From Nevskia sp. (GTDB taxonomy: Bacteria > Pseudomonadota > Gammaproteobacteria > Nevskiales > Nevskiaceae), in contig NZ_JAHFRY010000017.1 in assembly GCF_023266035.1 (NCBI RefSeq), forward strand, positions 1-47,366: a stretch of 47,366 bases of DNA. The letters run 5' to 3'. Positions 19,336-30,547 of the stretch are shown here, piece by piece. Each line of letters starts with the position of its first letter. Position 1 is the stretch's first letter. Made by a program: the position numbers and the translations under genes. Below the pieces are notes generated by a model, which made no database searches, was not told the DNA's origin, and saw only the letters and a list, made by a program, of their open reading frames with translations.

Positions 19336-20787
19336 TTAATTCTGTTTGCGCTGCCGCTCCGCCAGCAGATCACGCAAGGATTTCGACGCAGGCTTCAATG
19401 GCGCCCTCGCCTGCGTCCATCCTCCCTGCCAGGGCGGCGTCAGCCAGTTCAGGCGCGCGGCAAACCAGACCAGCAGCCGATAGAGCGCCGGATGGCTGTA
19501 GAGCAACCGCCAGGCTTTCCAGGCGAGCGCTTCGGCCAGTTGCCGCACTTCGCCCTGCCCGCGCAGCGCCTGCTGCGGAGGCGTGGCCGATTGGGCGACG
19601 CTGTGGCGGCCGGCCTCGCGCAGGCGCATCAGCATGTCCGGGATCGGAATGCCCACCGGGCAGACTTCGCCGCAGGCACCGCAGAGGCTGGATGCGGTCG
19701 GCAGATGCCGTGTTTCCTTCAGGTTCTGCAGATGTGGCGAAATGATGGCGCCGATCGGCCCCGGATACGTGGTGCCGTAGCTCAGCCCGCCGACCCGCGT
19801 GTAGACCGGGCAGTGATTCATGCAGGCGCCGCAGCGAATGCACTGCAGGGTTGCCCGGAAGCGTTCCTCGCGATAAGCCTGGGTGCGGCCGTTGTCGAGC
19901 AGGATCAGGTGCATCTCGCGCGGGCCATCCTTCTCGCCTGCACGGCGTGGGCCGGTGATCACGTTGAGATAGGTGGTGATCGCCTGGCCGGTGGCCGAGC
20001 GGGTCAGCAGCGCGAACAAAGGTGCTACGTGCTCCAGCTTCTCGATGACCTTCTCGATGCCGGTGATGGCGATGTGCACGTCCGGCACCGAGGTGCAGAG
20101 CCGGCCATTGCCTTCGTTCTCGACCAGCACCAGCGAGCCAGTCTCGGCAACCATGAAGTTGACGCCGGACACGCCGATGCGCGCCGCCGAGAATTTGTCG
20201 CGCAGTGCGCGCCGGCCGATGGCGATCAGTTCGTTGACGTCATCGGTGAGCGGCGCGCCCTTGATGTGCTCGTGGAAAATCTCGGCGACATCCTGCTTGG
20301 TCTTGTGGATGGCCGGCATGATGATGTGGCTGGGGCGATCGCCATCGAGCTGCAGGATGTACTCGCCCATGTCGGTCTCGACGCACTCGATGCCCTGCGC
20401 CGCCATCTCGTGATTCAGCTCGATTTCCTCGCTGACCATCGACTTGCCCTTGACCATCAGGCTGGCGTCGTGGCGCCGCGCCAGGTCGAGGAAGATGCGA
20501 TTGGCGTCGGCCGCCGTCTCCGCCCAATGCACCTGCACGCCGAGCGAAGTGAGCTTGTTTTCCAGCTGCTCCAGCAGTTCCGGCAGCTTCGACAATGCCT
20601 GCTGACGCACCGCTTCGCCGACCTTGCGCAGGCGCTCGAAAGCCTCGAGATCCGGGAACTGACTCGCACGGCGATCGATCAGGAAATCCATCGCGCCGGT
20701 GAAGCTGTCGCGCAGCTTCGGGTCCTTCAGCGCGGCGCGGGCATTGGCCTGGAAATCGGCCAGCTTGATGGCCATTGCGCCACTCAT
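19336..20787 (-). CDS. lutB: LutB-like iron-sulfur L-lactate utilization protein
   Basis: 'CIRCGACMNHCPVYTRVGG' and 'CGACGEVCPVGIPIPDM' 4Fe-4S motifs; start MSGAMAIK overlaps the lutC stop. Confidence 0.88.
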   Translation of the reverse strand: MSGAMAIKLADFQANARAALKDPKLRDSFTGAMDFLIDRRASQFPDLEAFERLRKVGEAVRQQALSKLPELLEQLENKLTSLGVQVHWAETAADANRIFLDLARRHDASLMVKGKSMVSEEIELNHEMAAQGIECVETDMGEYILQLDGDRPSHIIMPAIHKTKQDVAEIFHEHIKGAPLTDDVNELIAIGRRALRDKFSAARIGVSGVNFMVAETGSLVLVENEGNGRLCTSVPDVHIAITGIEKVIEKLEHVAPLFALLTRSATGQAITTYLNVITGPRRAGEKDGPREMHLILLDNGRTQAYREERFRATLQCIRCGACMNHCPVYTRVGGLSYGTTYPGPIGAIISPHLQNLKETRHLPTASSLCGACGEVCPVGIPIPDMLMRLREAGRHSVAQSATPPQQALRGQGEVRQLAEALAWKAWRLLYSHPALYRLLVWFAARLNWLTPPWQGGWTQARAPLKPASKSLRDLLAERQRKQN

Positions 20788-21470
20788 GAGCGGACTCCGT
20801 CCTGCACCAGCAGGATCACCAGTTCGCGCGGCCCGTGGGCGCCGTAGACCAGCATGCGCTGGATGTCCGCAGTCTTCGACGGACCGGTGATGGTCAGCAG
20901 ATTGCTCGGCATCGCACTCGCCCAGCCGTAGTGCCACATCGCCGAGAGCAGCGAGTCCTGCAGCTGGCTTTCATGCAGCAGCGCGATATGCAGCGGCGGC
21001 ACCAGCGACAGCGTGCGCGGCTCCGCGATGGTCGGCATCACCAGCAGGCTGCCGCTGGCGGCAAGGCCGCCGAGCGTGGTGGTGATGCCAGCGTCAGCGG
21101 CGAACAGCTCGGGCTTGAGTGCGGCGATCTCGCGATCGAACCAGCGCAGTTGCTGCGGCGGCACGCAGGCCGCCAGCGTGGCGGCGATCTCGCTGCCAGG
21201 CCCGGCAAACAACTGCCGTGGCGCCCGCGCGCGCAGCAATGCCTGCAGGGCTTCAGGCCAGTCGGCCTGCGTGGTTTCGATGACTTCGGCACGCCAGCTT
21301 CGGGCGTGGCGGATGAAGCGCTCGGTGCGTGTCTCCCCGACCGGATCGGCCAGCAGTGGCAACAGAGCAGCGGAGACATCCAGCGGCGTGTTCTGCGGAT
21401 CACGCGTTGCCGCGCGCAGACGTTCGAAGATCGCGCTGCGCGCACGCAGCGACTCGGCGGACGCGCTCAC
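20784..21470 (-). CDS. lutC: LutC-like L-lactate utilization protein
   Basis: 'GITTTLGGLAASGSLLV...LSLVPPLHIALL...GPSKTADIQRMLVYGAHGPRELVILLV' typical of LutC/YkgG; GTG start at 21470 overlapping the lutA stop. Confidence 0.82.
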   Translation of the reverse strand: MSASAESLRARSAIFERLRAATRDPQNTPLDVSAALLPLLADPVGETRTERFIRHARSWRAEVIETTQADWPEALQALLRARAPRQLFAGPGSEIAATLAACVPPQQLRWFDREIAALKPELFAADAGITTTLGGLAASGSLLVMPTIAEPRTLSLVPPLHIALLHESQLQDSLLSAMWHYGWASAMPSNLLTITGPSKTADIQRMLVYGAHGPRELVILLVQDGVRS

Positions 21471-22261
21471 TGAGCTTCCCCGCCGTCGAGGCGTTCGCGG
21501 ATCAGGCTGGCGATGTGCTGGCCGCGCATCAGGTCGCGGCGCTTCTTGAGCATCAGGTTCAGACTCAGCAGGCAGCCGCAATCGGCGCTGACCATCGCGT
21601 CGCAATCGGTGGCGCGGATGGCGTCGAGCTTGTCGGAGGTCATCGCCGCGGAAATTTCCGGATGCTTGACCGAGAAGGTGCCGCCGAAACCGCAGCACTC
21701 GGATTCATGGGCGTGCTCCACCAGTTCCACGCCGGGCAGACGGCTCAGCAGTTCGCGCCCGCATTCCAGGGTGCCCATCTCGCGGCGCGCGCTGCAGGCC
21801 GTGTGCAGCGCCACGCGCAGCGGGCGGCGACTGGCGCTGTCCAGTTTCAGATCGGCGACGTTCAACAGGTAATCGGTGAATTCGATGGTCCGCGCGGAGA
21901 TCGCTTCGGCCTTCGCCAGCTTCACGGGATCATTCGCGAACAGCTTCGGCCAGTGATGCTTGAGCATGCCGCCGCAGGAACCGGAGGGCACGACGATCGG
22001 CCAGGGCTCCGGAAACAGATCGAGCTGCGCGGCGGCCACCTTGGCCGCTTCCTCGGGAAAGCCGGTGGTGTACGCCGGCTGGCCGCAGCAGGTCTGCCGG
22101 ACCGGAAAGTGCACCTGCACACCGCTGCGCTCGAGCACGTCGATGGCATCGAAACCGGCCTCCGGCGCGAACATGTCGATGACGCAGGTGGCGAAGAAAT
22201 AGACGTTCCGTTTGCCGTCGCGGGCAGCGGATGCGGGTGTGGATGCGGGTGTTGGGGACAT
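21467..22261 (-). CDS. lutA: LutA-like Fe-S oxidoreductase
   Basis: '[16 protein letters not shown]', 'QTCCGQPAY', '[20 protein letters not shown]' CCG-domain motifs. Confidence 0.9.
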   Translation of the reverse strand: MSPTPASTPASAARDGKRNVYFFATCVIDMFAPEAGFDAIDVLERSGVQVHFPVRQTCCGQPAYTTGFPEEAAKVAAAQLDLFPEPWPIVVPSGSCGGMLKHHWPKLFANDPVKLAKAEAISARTIEFTDYLLNVADLKLDSASRRPLRVALHTACSARREMGTLECGRELLSRLPGVELVEHAHESECCGFGGTFSVKHPEISAAMTSDKLDAIRATDCDAMVSADCGCLLSLNLMLKKRRDLMRGQHIASLIRERLDGGEAQ

Positions 22262-22349
22262 GGCCTCCTCCTGGAGCGCTTCCGGCTTTCGCCCAGCGCA
22301 TTCATGTTGTCGTTGGGCCGAGTCTGGTCATCGGCAGCTCGCCTGTGAT

Positions 22350-22364
22350 ATTGGTCGGACCAAT
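22350..22364. promoter_or_regulatory. LldR/FadR-type operator
   Basis: Palindrome ATTGGTC-G-GACCAAT between lutABC and the divergent gntR-type gene. Confidence 0.7.
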
Positions 22365-22379
22365 TCGGAAACCCCTGTC

Positions 22380-23084
22380 ATGAGCGAACCCTTGTTGCAG
22401 CGTGGCGATGCCGTCGCGGAAGCGATCGAGCGGGCGATCGTGGCGCGCGAGTTCGAAGACCGGCTGCCGCCCGAGCGGGCGCTGGCCGAGCGCTATCGGG
22501 TATCGCGCGGCACGGTTCGGGAGGCGATCGGCAAGCTGGTGGCGCGCGGCCTGCTGAGCCGCCGGCAAGGCTCGGGCACCTTCATCAATGACGACACCGA
22601 TCGGCGCACGGCCGAGATCTGGTCCGACATGGTCGAGCGGCATCCGCGGCTGCAGGAAAGCCTGATCGAGTTCCGCACGATGATGGAATGCCGCACGGCC
22701 GAACTGGCGGCGACACGACATACCGCTATCGATCGCCGGCGCTTGCAGCAGGTGGCACGCGACGTCGATGCCGCTTACGGTGCCAGTGACCGACGGGCGC
22801 AGATCGAGGCCGACGTGGCTTATCACCGGGCGATCGCCGACGCCGCCCACAATCCGGTGTTTTCCTACCTGATGGGCTCGCTGCTGAACCTGCTGCACGA
22901 CCACGTCCAGCTCAGCATCGCCGGCCTGCAACCAGATACGGAACCGTCACGGCAGCTGCGCGCACAGCATCAGGCCTTGATCGACGCCATCCTGTCCCGT
23001 GACGTTGCCGCGGCCGGCCGTGCTGCCGGCCGGCACATGGATTACGTGCGGGTGCAGCTCAACGATCTGCGCAGCGTCTCCTGA
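22380..23084 (+). CDS. lldR: FadR/GntR family regulator, LldR-like
   Basis: '[51 protein letters not shown]' wHTH plus FCD domain; divergent from lutABC. Confidence 0.83.
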   Translation: MSEPLLQRGDAVAEAIERAIVAREFEDRLPPERALAERYRVSRGTVREAIGKLVARGLLSRRQGSGTFINDDTDRRTAEIWSDMVERHPRLQESLIEFRTMMECRTAELAATRHTAIDRRRLQQVARDVDAAYGASDRRAQIEADVAYHRAIADAAHNPVFSYLMGSLLNLLHDHVQLSIAGLQPDTEPSRQLRAQHQALIDAILSRDVAAAGRAAGRHMDYVRVQLNDLRSVS

Positions 23085-23096
23085 GCCGCCGCGGCG

Positions 23097-25133
23097 TCAG
23101 GGCGCAACGACGGCCTGATTCTGCCGGCCGATCTTTGCCTCGGCCTTCGCCAGCGCCTGCTTGAAGCGCGGATCGTCGCGGTAGCCATCCCAGATCGGCG
23201 ACAGCCGCAGGTCGGCCAGATTCTGTGCCGCGGGATCGTCGGCCAGCGCGCCCAGAGCGTCGAGTGCTTCGTCGCGCAAGCCCGCCAGCGCCAGGATGCT
23301 CGCCTGCGCGTCGCGCGTCGCGAAGCGCGCGATCTGATCGTTGCCAGCCGCCTCGACCGCGATCCGGGCGTCGCGCCGCGCCGCTTCGGAATCACCGAGG
23401 CCGGCTTCGACCATCGCCAGACTGGCCTGCAGAACACTGTCGCCACCCAGGCGCTCGCGCAAGGCGGTACTCCGGGCAAGGCCTTCCTTGAAGGTGGCCG
23501 TTGCCGCTTTCTCATCCCCCTGCCAGCGCTGGGACCAGCCGAGTAAGGGGTAGTAATCCAGGGTGCCACCGTCGAGTTCGAAATCCGGTGCCGCCAGCGC
23601 CGCCCGGTAGCCCGCGATGACGGTGGAGAAATCACGGCGAACGGTCGCCAGCGACAGCTTGACGCTCATCATCCAACCGCTTTCGATGTCGAGCGGCTGT
23701 GAATCGATCATGCGACCTGCCGACTCGATGTCGCCCTCGTCCAGATAGCTACCGGCCTTCTGGGAGATCAGAACGACATTGCCCGGATTCAGCGCGAGTC
23801 CACGGTCGAGCCAGATTCGGGAGGCCGCTGTGCGGCCGAGAATGGACAGCGATTGGACGAGCATCGACAGGAAGGAGATGTTGCCGGGATCGAGCGCGAT
23901 CGCCTGCTGCAACAGTTCGACCGATCGCTCGTAATGTCCGGCGCGACGCTCCACGAGCCCACGTGCGCTGAACACTTCGGCGCTGTTCGGCAGCAACCGG
24001 CCGGCTTCTGCGAACGCTGTGCGCGCGCCATCGAAATCGAGCGTGCGATAGAGCAGATAGCCGCGTGCCAGCCAGCTTTCGGCGGCCTCCGGTGCCAGCT
24101 CCATCGCCTTGGCCGCCTCGCTGCGTGACGCTTCGAGCCGCCCGCCGTCGAGATCCAGCCTGTTGAAGTGGATCAGTCCATCGACGATCGACTTGTAGGC
24201 CCAGGCCTGCGCGAAGCCGGGGTCCAGGCGCACGGCTTCGGCGAAATTCACCGAGGCAGCGCGCAGCAGCACCGGCGAAAACGCCGCCTTGTGGCCTTCG
24301 AGACCGCGCAGATAGGCGTCGTAGGCGGCGGGGTTCAAGGTCGGCTTGCGTGCCAGCTGCTGCCGTTCTTCACCGCTGAGACGGGCGTCCAGCGTCTGCG
24401 CGATGGCGGTGGCCACCTCGCCCTGCACGCCGAGGATGTCATCGGTGCCGCGATCGTAGATTTCGCCCCACAGATGGCTGTCGTCGGCGGCGCGGATCAG
24501 CTGCACGTTGATCCGAACCTTGTTGCCGACCTTCTGGACGCTGCCTTCGAGGATGTGGGCGACGCCCAGTCGGGCGGCGATCTCCTTGAGATTGCCGGGA
24601 TGGCCGCTGTACTCGGCGGTCGAGGTCCGCGAGGTCACGCGCAGCGCGCCGACCTTGGCCAGCCGGGTCAGGATCTCGTCCTGCATGCCGGTGGCGAAAT
24701 AGGCGTTCTCCGCATCCGCGGACAAATTCTCGAACGGCAGCACCGCGATCGACTTGTCGGCAGAGGCGGCGGCTGGCTTGCGCAGTGCCAGCCGGTCGGT
24801 GAGCAGCAACACCACGGCCAGCGCCAGCACCGCGATGATCCAGCGATCCAGTGTCTTGCCGGTCTGCCGGGTGACCGACTCGCTACGGTCGATCTCGCTT
24901 TCCAGCTTGATGCCGTGCGGCGTCCACTCGTAGAACCACGAGAACAGCATCGCGAACGGAAAGCCGATGACCACGGCGATGACGACGATGCGCACCGTCT
25001 CGTTCGGAATGTCGAAGAACGGAAACACCTGGGTCGCGATCTGCACCAGCAGCCAGGCCGCGCCGGCATAGAACAGGGCCGCGCGATGGACGTTGCGGCG
25101 CTGCAGTTCGAGGAGTAACGAGGGGCGACTCAC
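23097..25133 (-). CDS. TolB-N/FlgO-like domain TPR membrane protein (third paralog)
   Basis: 678 aa; 'LQRRNVHRAALFYAGAAWLLVQIATQVFPFFDIPNETVRIVVIAVVIGFPFAMLFSWFYEWTPHGIKLESEIDRSESVTRQTGKTLDRWIIAVLALAVVLLLTDRLA' nearly identical to the two at 0-3.4 kb. Confidence 0.88.
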   Translation of the reverse strand: MSRPSLLLELQRRNVHRAALFYAGAAWLLVQIATQVFPFFDIPNETVRIVVIAVVIGFPFAMLFSWFYEWTPHGIKLESEIDRSESVTRQTGKTLDRWIIAVLALAVVLLLTDRLALRKPAAASADKSIAVLPFENLSADAENAYFATGMQDEILTRLAKVGALRVTSRTSTAEYSGHPGNLKEIAARLGVAHILEGSVQKVGNKVRINVQLIRAADDSHLWGEIYDRGTDDILGVQGEVATAIAQTLDARLSGEERQQLARKPTLNPAAYDAYLRGLEGHKAAFSPVLLRAASVNFAEAVRLDPGFAQAWAYKSIVDGLIHFNRLDLDGGRLEASRSEAAKAMELAPEAAESWLARGYLLYRTLDFDGARTAFAEAGRLLPNSAEVFSARGLVERRAGHYERSVELLQQAIALDPGNISFLSMLVQSLSILGRTAASRIWLDRGLALNPGNVVLISQKAGSYLDEGDIESAGRMIDSQPLDIESGWMMSVKLSLATVRRDFSTVIAGYRAALAAPDFELDGGTLDYYPLLGWSQRWQGDEKAATATFKEGLARSTALRERLGGDSVLQASLAMVEAGLGDSEAARRDARIAVEAAGNDQIARFATRDAQASILALAGLRDEALDALGALADDPAAQNLADLRLSPIWDGYRDDPRFKQALAKAEAKIGRQNQAVVAP

Positions 25134-25212
25134 GGAACTCCGGGAAACCGTTTCATGGCAGAAAGTCGGCCGAAGGATAACCCGCCTTATGGCTTCCGCC
25201 GACGGAAACGAA

Positions 25213-25234
25213 TCAGGGCGCCGAAGCGCCCTGA
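25213..25234 (-). terminator. Intrinsic terminator after ilvC
   Basis: Minus strand TCAGGGCGC-TTCG-GCGCCCTGA followed by TTCGTTT; about 30 nt past the ilvC stop. Confidence 0.78.
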
Positions 25235-25264
25235 TCGTTCAAGCGTGCAACCTGATCCGAAGAA

Positions 25265-26891
<1,627 letters not shown>

Positions 26892-26978
26892 AGGGCGCGC
26901 ACGGTAGCCGCACATCGCGTCGGACGCAAGACGGGAACGGGCCGGAAACGGTGCGGACATGCTATAAAAGCGCCCCTT

Positions 26979-26998
26979 TTAGCGCTGCAAAGCGCTAA
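26979..26998. promoter_or_regulatory. Inverted repeat in the ilvI / ilvHC divergent promoter region
   Basis: TTAGCGCT-GCAA-AGCGCTAA, perfect 8-bp arms, next to TATAAAAG. Confidence 0.55.
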
Positions 26999-27048
26999 TT
27001 GCGCCCCAACAGGGCATCGCCCCCGCATCAACCAGAGTGACTGATCCG

Positions 27049-28902
27049 ATGAACGCACCGCTGCAGCACGACACGCACCCCCTCGCCGGCCAGACGATGA
27101 GCGGCGCCGACATCATCGTCCAGGTCCTGGCCGATGAGGGTGTCGATGTCGTCTTCGGCTATTCGGGTGGCGCGATTCTGCCGACCTACGATGCGATCTT
27201 CCGCTTCAACGCCGCCAACCCGAGTGCTGCGGGCGAAGACCCGATGCCGCTGATCGTGCCTGCCAACGAGCAGGGCGCCGGCTTCATGGCGGCCGGCTAT
27301 GCCCGGTCCTCGGGCCGGGTCGGCGTGGCGCTGGTCACCTCCGGCCCGGGCGCGACCAACACCGTCACCCCGGTGCGCGATTCGATGGCCGATTCGACGC
27401 CGATCGTGGTCATCTGCGGCCAGGTGCCAACCAGCGCGATGGGTACCGACGCGTTCCAGGAAGCGCCGATCAGCAACATCATGGCCGCCTGCGCCAAGCA
27501 CGTGTTCCTGGTCACCGATCCGAGCAAGCTCGAAGCCACCGTGCGCACCGCCTTCGAGATCGCCCGCACCGGCCGTCCGGGCCCGGTGGTCGTCGACGTG
27601 CCGAAGGACGTGCAGAACTGGAAGGGCGTGTTCACCGGTCGTCGCGACGTGCTCGGCCGCCTGCCGGTGCCGGGCTACCGCGCCCGCCTGCGGGTGAGCG
27701 ACGAAGCGCGCATCGACGAGGCTTCCCTCGCCCACTTCCACGAGCTGTTGAAGGCTGCCAAGCGGCCGATGATCTATGCCGGCGGCGGCGTCATCCACGC
27801 CGAAGCGGCCGAGCAGCTGCGCGCCTTCGCCAACGAGTACGGCATCCCGACGGTGATGACCCTGATGGGTCTCGGCGCCTACGACACCACCGATCCGCTG
27901 TCGATGCACATGCTCGGCATGCACGGCACCGCCTACGCGAACTACGCGATCGACGACTGCGATCTGCTGATCGCGATCGGCGCCCGCTTCGACGATCGCG
28001 TGGCCGGCGTGCCGTCGAAGTTCGCCCGCAACGCCAAGGCGATCCTGCACTTCGATGTCGATGCCTCCGAGATCAACAAGGTCAAGCGGGTGACCTGGTC
28101 GCATGTCGGCAATCTGAAGGTCGCGCTGACCCAGGTGCTGGCGCATGGCCGGGCGCAGAACTTCAAGCCGGACTACAGCGAATGGCACGGCCACGTGGCC
28201 GAGCTGAAGCGCGTCCATGCGATGAACTACGACCGCGCCTCGGTGACCATCCAGCCGTACGCGATCATCGAAGCGATCAACCGCATCACCAAGGGCGACG
28301 CGATCATCGCCACCGGCGTCGGCCAGCATCAGATGTGGGCCGCGCAGTACTTCGATTTCAGGCAGCCACGCCTGTGGCTGACCTCCGGTTCGATGGGCAC
28401 CATGGGCTTCGGCCTGCCGGCAGCGATCGGCGCGCAGTTCGCCAACCCGAAGAAGATCGTCGTCGATATCGATGGCGATGCCTCGGTGCGCATGAACATC
28501 GGCGAGATGGAAACGATCACCAACTACGGCCTGCCGATCAAGGTCGTCGTGCTGAACAATTCCGGCGACGGCATGGTTCGCCAGTGGCAGAAGCTGTTCC
28601 ATGAAAGCCGCTTCTCGGGCAGCGACAAGACGCTGCACAAGAAGGATTTCGTCAAAGCCGCGCAGGCCGATGGCTTCGAGTACGCCGTGCAGCTGTCGAA
28701 CCCGGCGGACATCGATCGCGTGGTCGGCGAGTTCGTCGCCTTCCCCGGCCCGGCCTTCCTCGAAGTGGTCATCGACCGCGATGCCGGCGTCTACCCGATG
28801 GTCGGCCCCGGCATGAGCTACGCGGAGATGATCACCGGCGACTGGATCGCGTCACGCGAACCGCCGAAGGTGCTCGACGTCAGCAAGACCCAGCTGTTCT
28901 GA
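27049..28902 (+). CDS. ilvI: Acetolactate synthase large subunit, ThDP-dependent
   Basis: 'YSGGAILPTYDAIF', 'NEQGAGFMAAGYARSSGRVGVALVTSGPGATN', 'IDGDASVRMNIGEMETITNYGLPIKVVVLNN'. Confidence 0.93.
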   Translation: MNAPLQHDTHPLAGQTMSGADIIVQVLADEGVDVVFGYSGGAILPTYDAIFRFNAANPSAAGEDPMPLIVPANEQGAGFMAAGYARSSGRVGVALVTSGPGATNTVTPVRDSMADSTPIVVICGQVPTSAMGTDAFQEAPISNIMAACAKHVFLVTDPSKLEATVRTAFEIARTGRPGPVVVDVPKDVQNWKGVFTGRRDVLGRLPVPGYRARLRVSDEARIDEASLAHFHELLKAAKRPMIYAGGGVIHAEAAEQLRAFANEYGIPTVMTLMGLGAYDTTDPLSMHMLGMHGTAYANYAIDDCDLLIAIGARFDDRVAGVPSKFARNAKAILHFDVDASEINKVKRVTWSHVGNLKVALTQVLAHGRAQNFKPDYSEWHGHVAELKRVHAMNYDRASVTIQPYAIIEAINRITKGDAIIATGVGQHQMWAAQYFDFRQPRLWLTSGSMGTMGFGLPAAIGAQFANPKKIVVDIDGDASVRMNIGEMETITNYGLPIKVVVLNNSGDGMVRQWQKLFHESRFSGSDKTLHKKDFVKAAQADGFEYAVQLSNPADIDRVVGEFVAFPGPAFLEVVIDRDAGVYPMVGPGMSYAEMITGDWIASREPPKVLDVSKTQLF

Positions 28903-28915
28903 GCGGGCGCCCGAG

Positions 28916-29671
28916 ATGAACGCGGAGACACTCGCCTGGCGCTGGCGCAATGGCGCGCTGCAGCCGATCGCCTTCCCGGCGACGGTGCAGCTCGACCATC
29001 TGCTCGGCATCGATCGCCAGAAAGCGGCGGCGGTGCAGAACACCGAGCAGTTCGTCGCCGGCAAGCCCGCCAACCACATCCTGCTGACCGGCTCGCGCGG
29101 CACCGGCAAATCCTCGCTGGTGAAAGCGCTGCTGACCGAGTTCGCGCCGCGCGGCCTGCGGCTGGTCGAGGTTCACCCGCAGGACCTGGTCGATCTGCCG
29201 GATGTCGTCGCCCCGCTGCGAGGACGGCCGGAGCGTTTCGTCCTGTACGTCGACGATTTCTCGATCGCGTCCAATGATTCGGCGCTGACTGCGCTGAAGG
29301 CGGCGCTCGATGGCGGCATCGAGGAACCGGCCGAGAACGTGCTGATCTACGCGACCAGCAATCGCCGGCATCTGACGCCTGCGCTTAAGTCCGACAACGC
29401 CGAATATCGCTGGGAAAATGATGAGCTGAACCCCGGCGAATCGACCGAGGAAAAGGTCGCGCTGTCGGAGCGCTTCGGCCTGTGGCTGAGCTTCCAGCCA
29501 TTCAGCCAGGTTCAGTACATCGACGCCGTGCGCCTGCATCTGACGCGGCTCGGCGTGACGGGCTGGAACGACGAACTGAAAGTGCTGGCGCAGCGCTGGG
29601 CGCTGAATCGCGCTTCGCGCTCGGGGCGGGTTGCGCAGCAGTTTGCTCGGGATTTTGCTGGCAAAGCCTGA
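28916..29671 (+). CDS. DUF815 family AAA+-like ATPase
   Basis: 'LLTGSRGTGKSSLVKALLTEF', 'VLYVDDFSI', 'LIYATSNRRHL' typical of DUF815. Confidence 0.87.
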   Translation: MNAETLAWRWRNGALQPIAFPATVQLDHLLGIDRQKAAAVQNTEQFVAGKPANHILLTGSRGTGKSSLVKALLTEFAPRGLRLVEVHPQDLVDLPDVVAPLRGRPERFVLYVDDFSIASNDSALTALKAALDGGIEEPAENVLIYATSNRRHLTPALKSDNAEYRWENDELNPGESTEEKVALSERFGLWLSFQPFSQVQYIDAVRLHLTRLGVTGWNDELKVLAQRWALNRASRSGRVAQQFARDFAGKA

Positions 29672-29685
29672 GACTGTTTTCTTTG

Positions 29686-29713
29686 CTCCTTCCCCCGTAA
29701 ACCGGGGAAGGAG
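29686..29713. terminator. Hairpin between convergent DUF815 and ACBP genes
   Basis: CTCCTTCCCC-CGTAAACC-GGGGAAGGAG; strong stem, no clear T-tract. Confidence 0.5.
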
Positions 29714-29723
29714 AACAGCCTTA

Positions 29724-29981
29724 CTAGCCCAGCATCGCTTTCACCTTGGCAACGTACTGCGTCATCGCCGCATCCGTCGTGGTGCCCTTGAGCTTGGCCC
29801 AGGCGTCGTACTTGGCGCGATTGACCATGTCCAGCATGCCTGGCCGATCACCGCTGACATCGCCAGACGATCCCTGCTTGAACAGCGCGTAGAGCGTCAG
29901 CAGGTCTTCGTTGCTCGGGCGCTTGGTCAGCGTCTTGACGTCGATCTGGGCTTGGGCAAAGGCGGCTTTGAGGTCGGCCAT
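29724..29981 (-). CDS. Acyl-CoA-binding protein
   Basis: 85 aa; 'KRPSNEDLLTLYALFKQGSSGDVSGDRPGMLDMVNRAKYDAWAKLKG' ACBP signature. Confidence 0.92.
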   Translation of the reverse strand: MADLKAAFAQAQIDVKTLTKRPSNEDLLTLYALFKQGSSGDVSGDRPGMLDMVNRAKYDAWAKLKGTTTDAAMTQYVAKVKAMLG

Positions 29982-30049
29982 GTCGGATTCTCGAGGTTAT
30001 GTGAACAATTGTTCTGAGGCGGCTTTATAGCAGCCTCAGGCGTCGAGAC

Positions 30050-30547
30050 TCAATCGTTTTCGAGGCGCTGCAAGCTGACGAAGCGGAAGGCATGAGCATG
30101 GCGCTCGTCGGCCGGGTGGGCTTCGCTAGTGATGGTCTGCCACTGGGCGAGATCGATCGCCGGAAACAGCGTGTCGCCGTCGACTTCGGCCAGCACTTCA
30201 GTCAGCTCCAGCCGAGTCGCCAGCGGCAAGGTCTGGCGATACAGCTCGGCACCGCCGATCACCACCAGCTCCCGTCCCTGCCCGGCATTCAGCGCCTGAT
30301 CGAGGCTCGCGAATACCGTTGCGCCGGTCGGCTTGAACGCGGCGTCGCGGGTCAGCACCCAGTTGTCGCGATCCGGCAGCGGCCGGCCGAGCGATACCCA
30401 GGTCTTGCGGCCCATCAGCACGGTCTTGCCGACGGTCAGGCGCTTGAAGCGCTTCAGATCATCCGGCAGCCGCCAGGGCAGATCGCCGTCGCGGCCGATC
30501 ACTCTGTTCTGCGCCAGCGCGGCGATCAGGGTCAGCTCGCTGTTCAT
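30050..30547 (-). CDS. folA: Dihydrofolate reductase
   Basis: 'LIAALAQNRVIGRDGDLPWRLPDDLKRFKRLTVGKTVLMGRKTW'. Confidence 0.95.
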   Translation of the reverse strand: MNSELTLIAALAQNRVIGRDGDLPWRLPDDLKRFKRLTVGKTVLMGRKTWVSLGRPLPDRDNWVLTRDAAFKPTGATVFASLDQALNAGQGRELVVIGGAELYRQTLPLATRLELTEVLAEVDGDTLFPAIDLAQWQTITSEAHPADERHAHAFRFVSLQRLEND

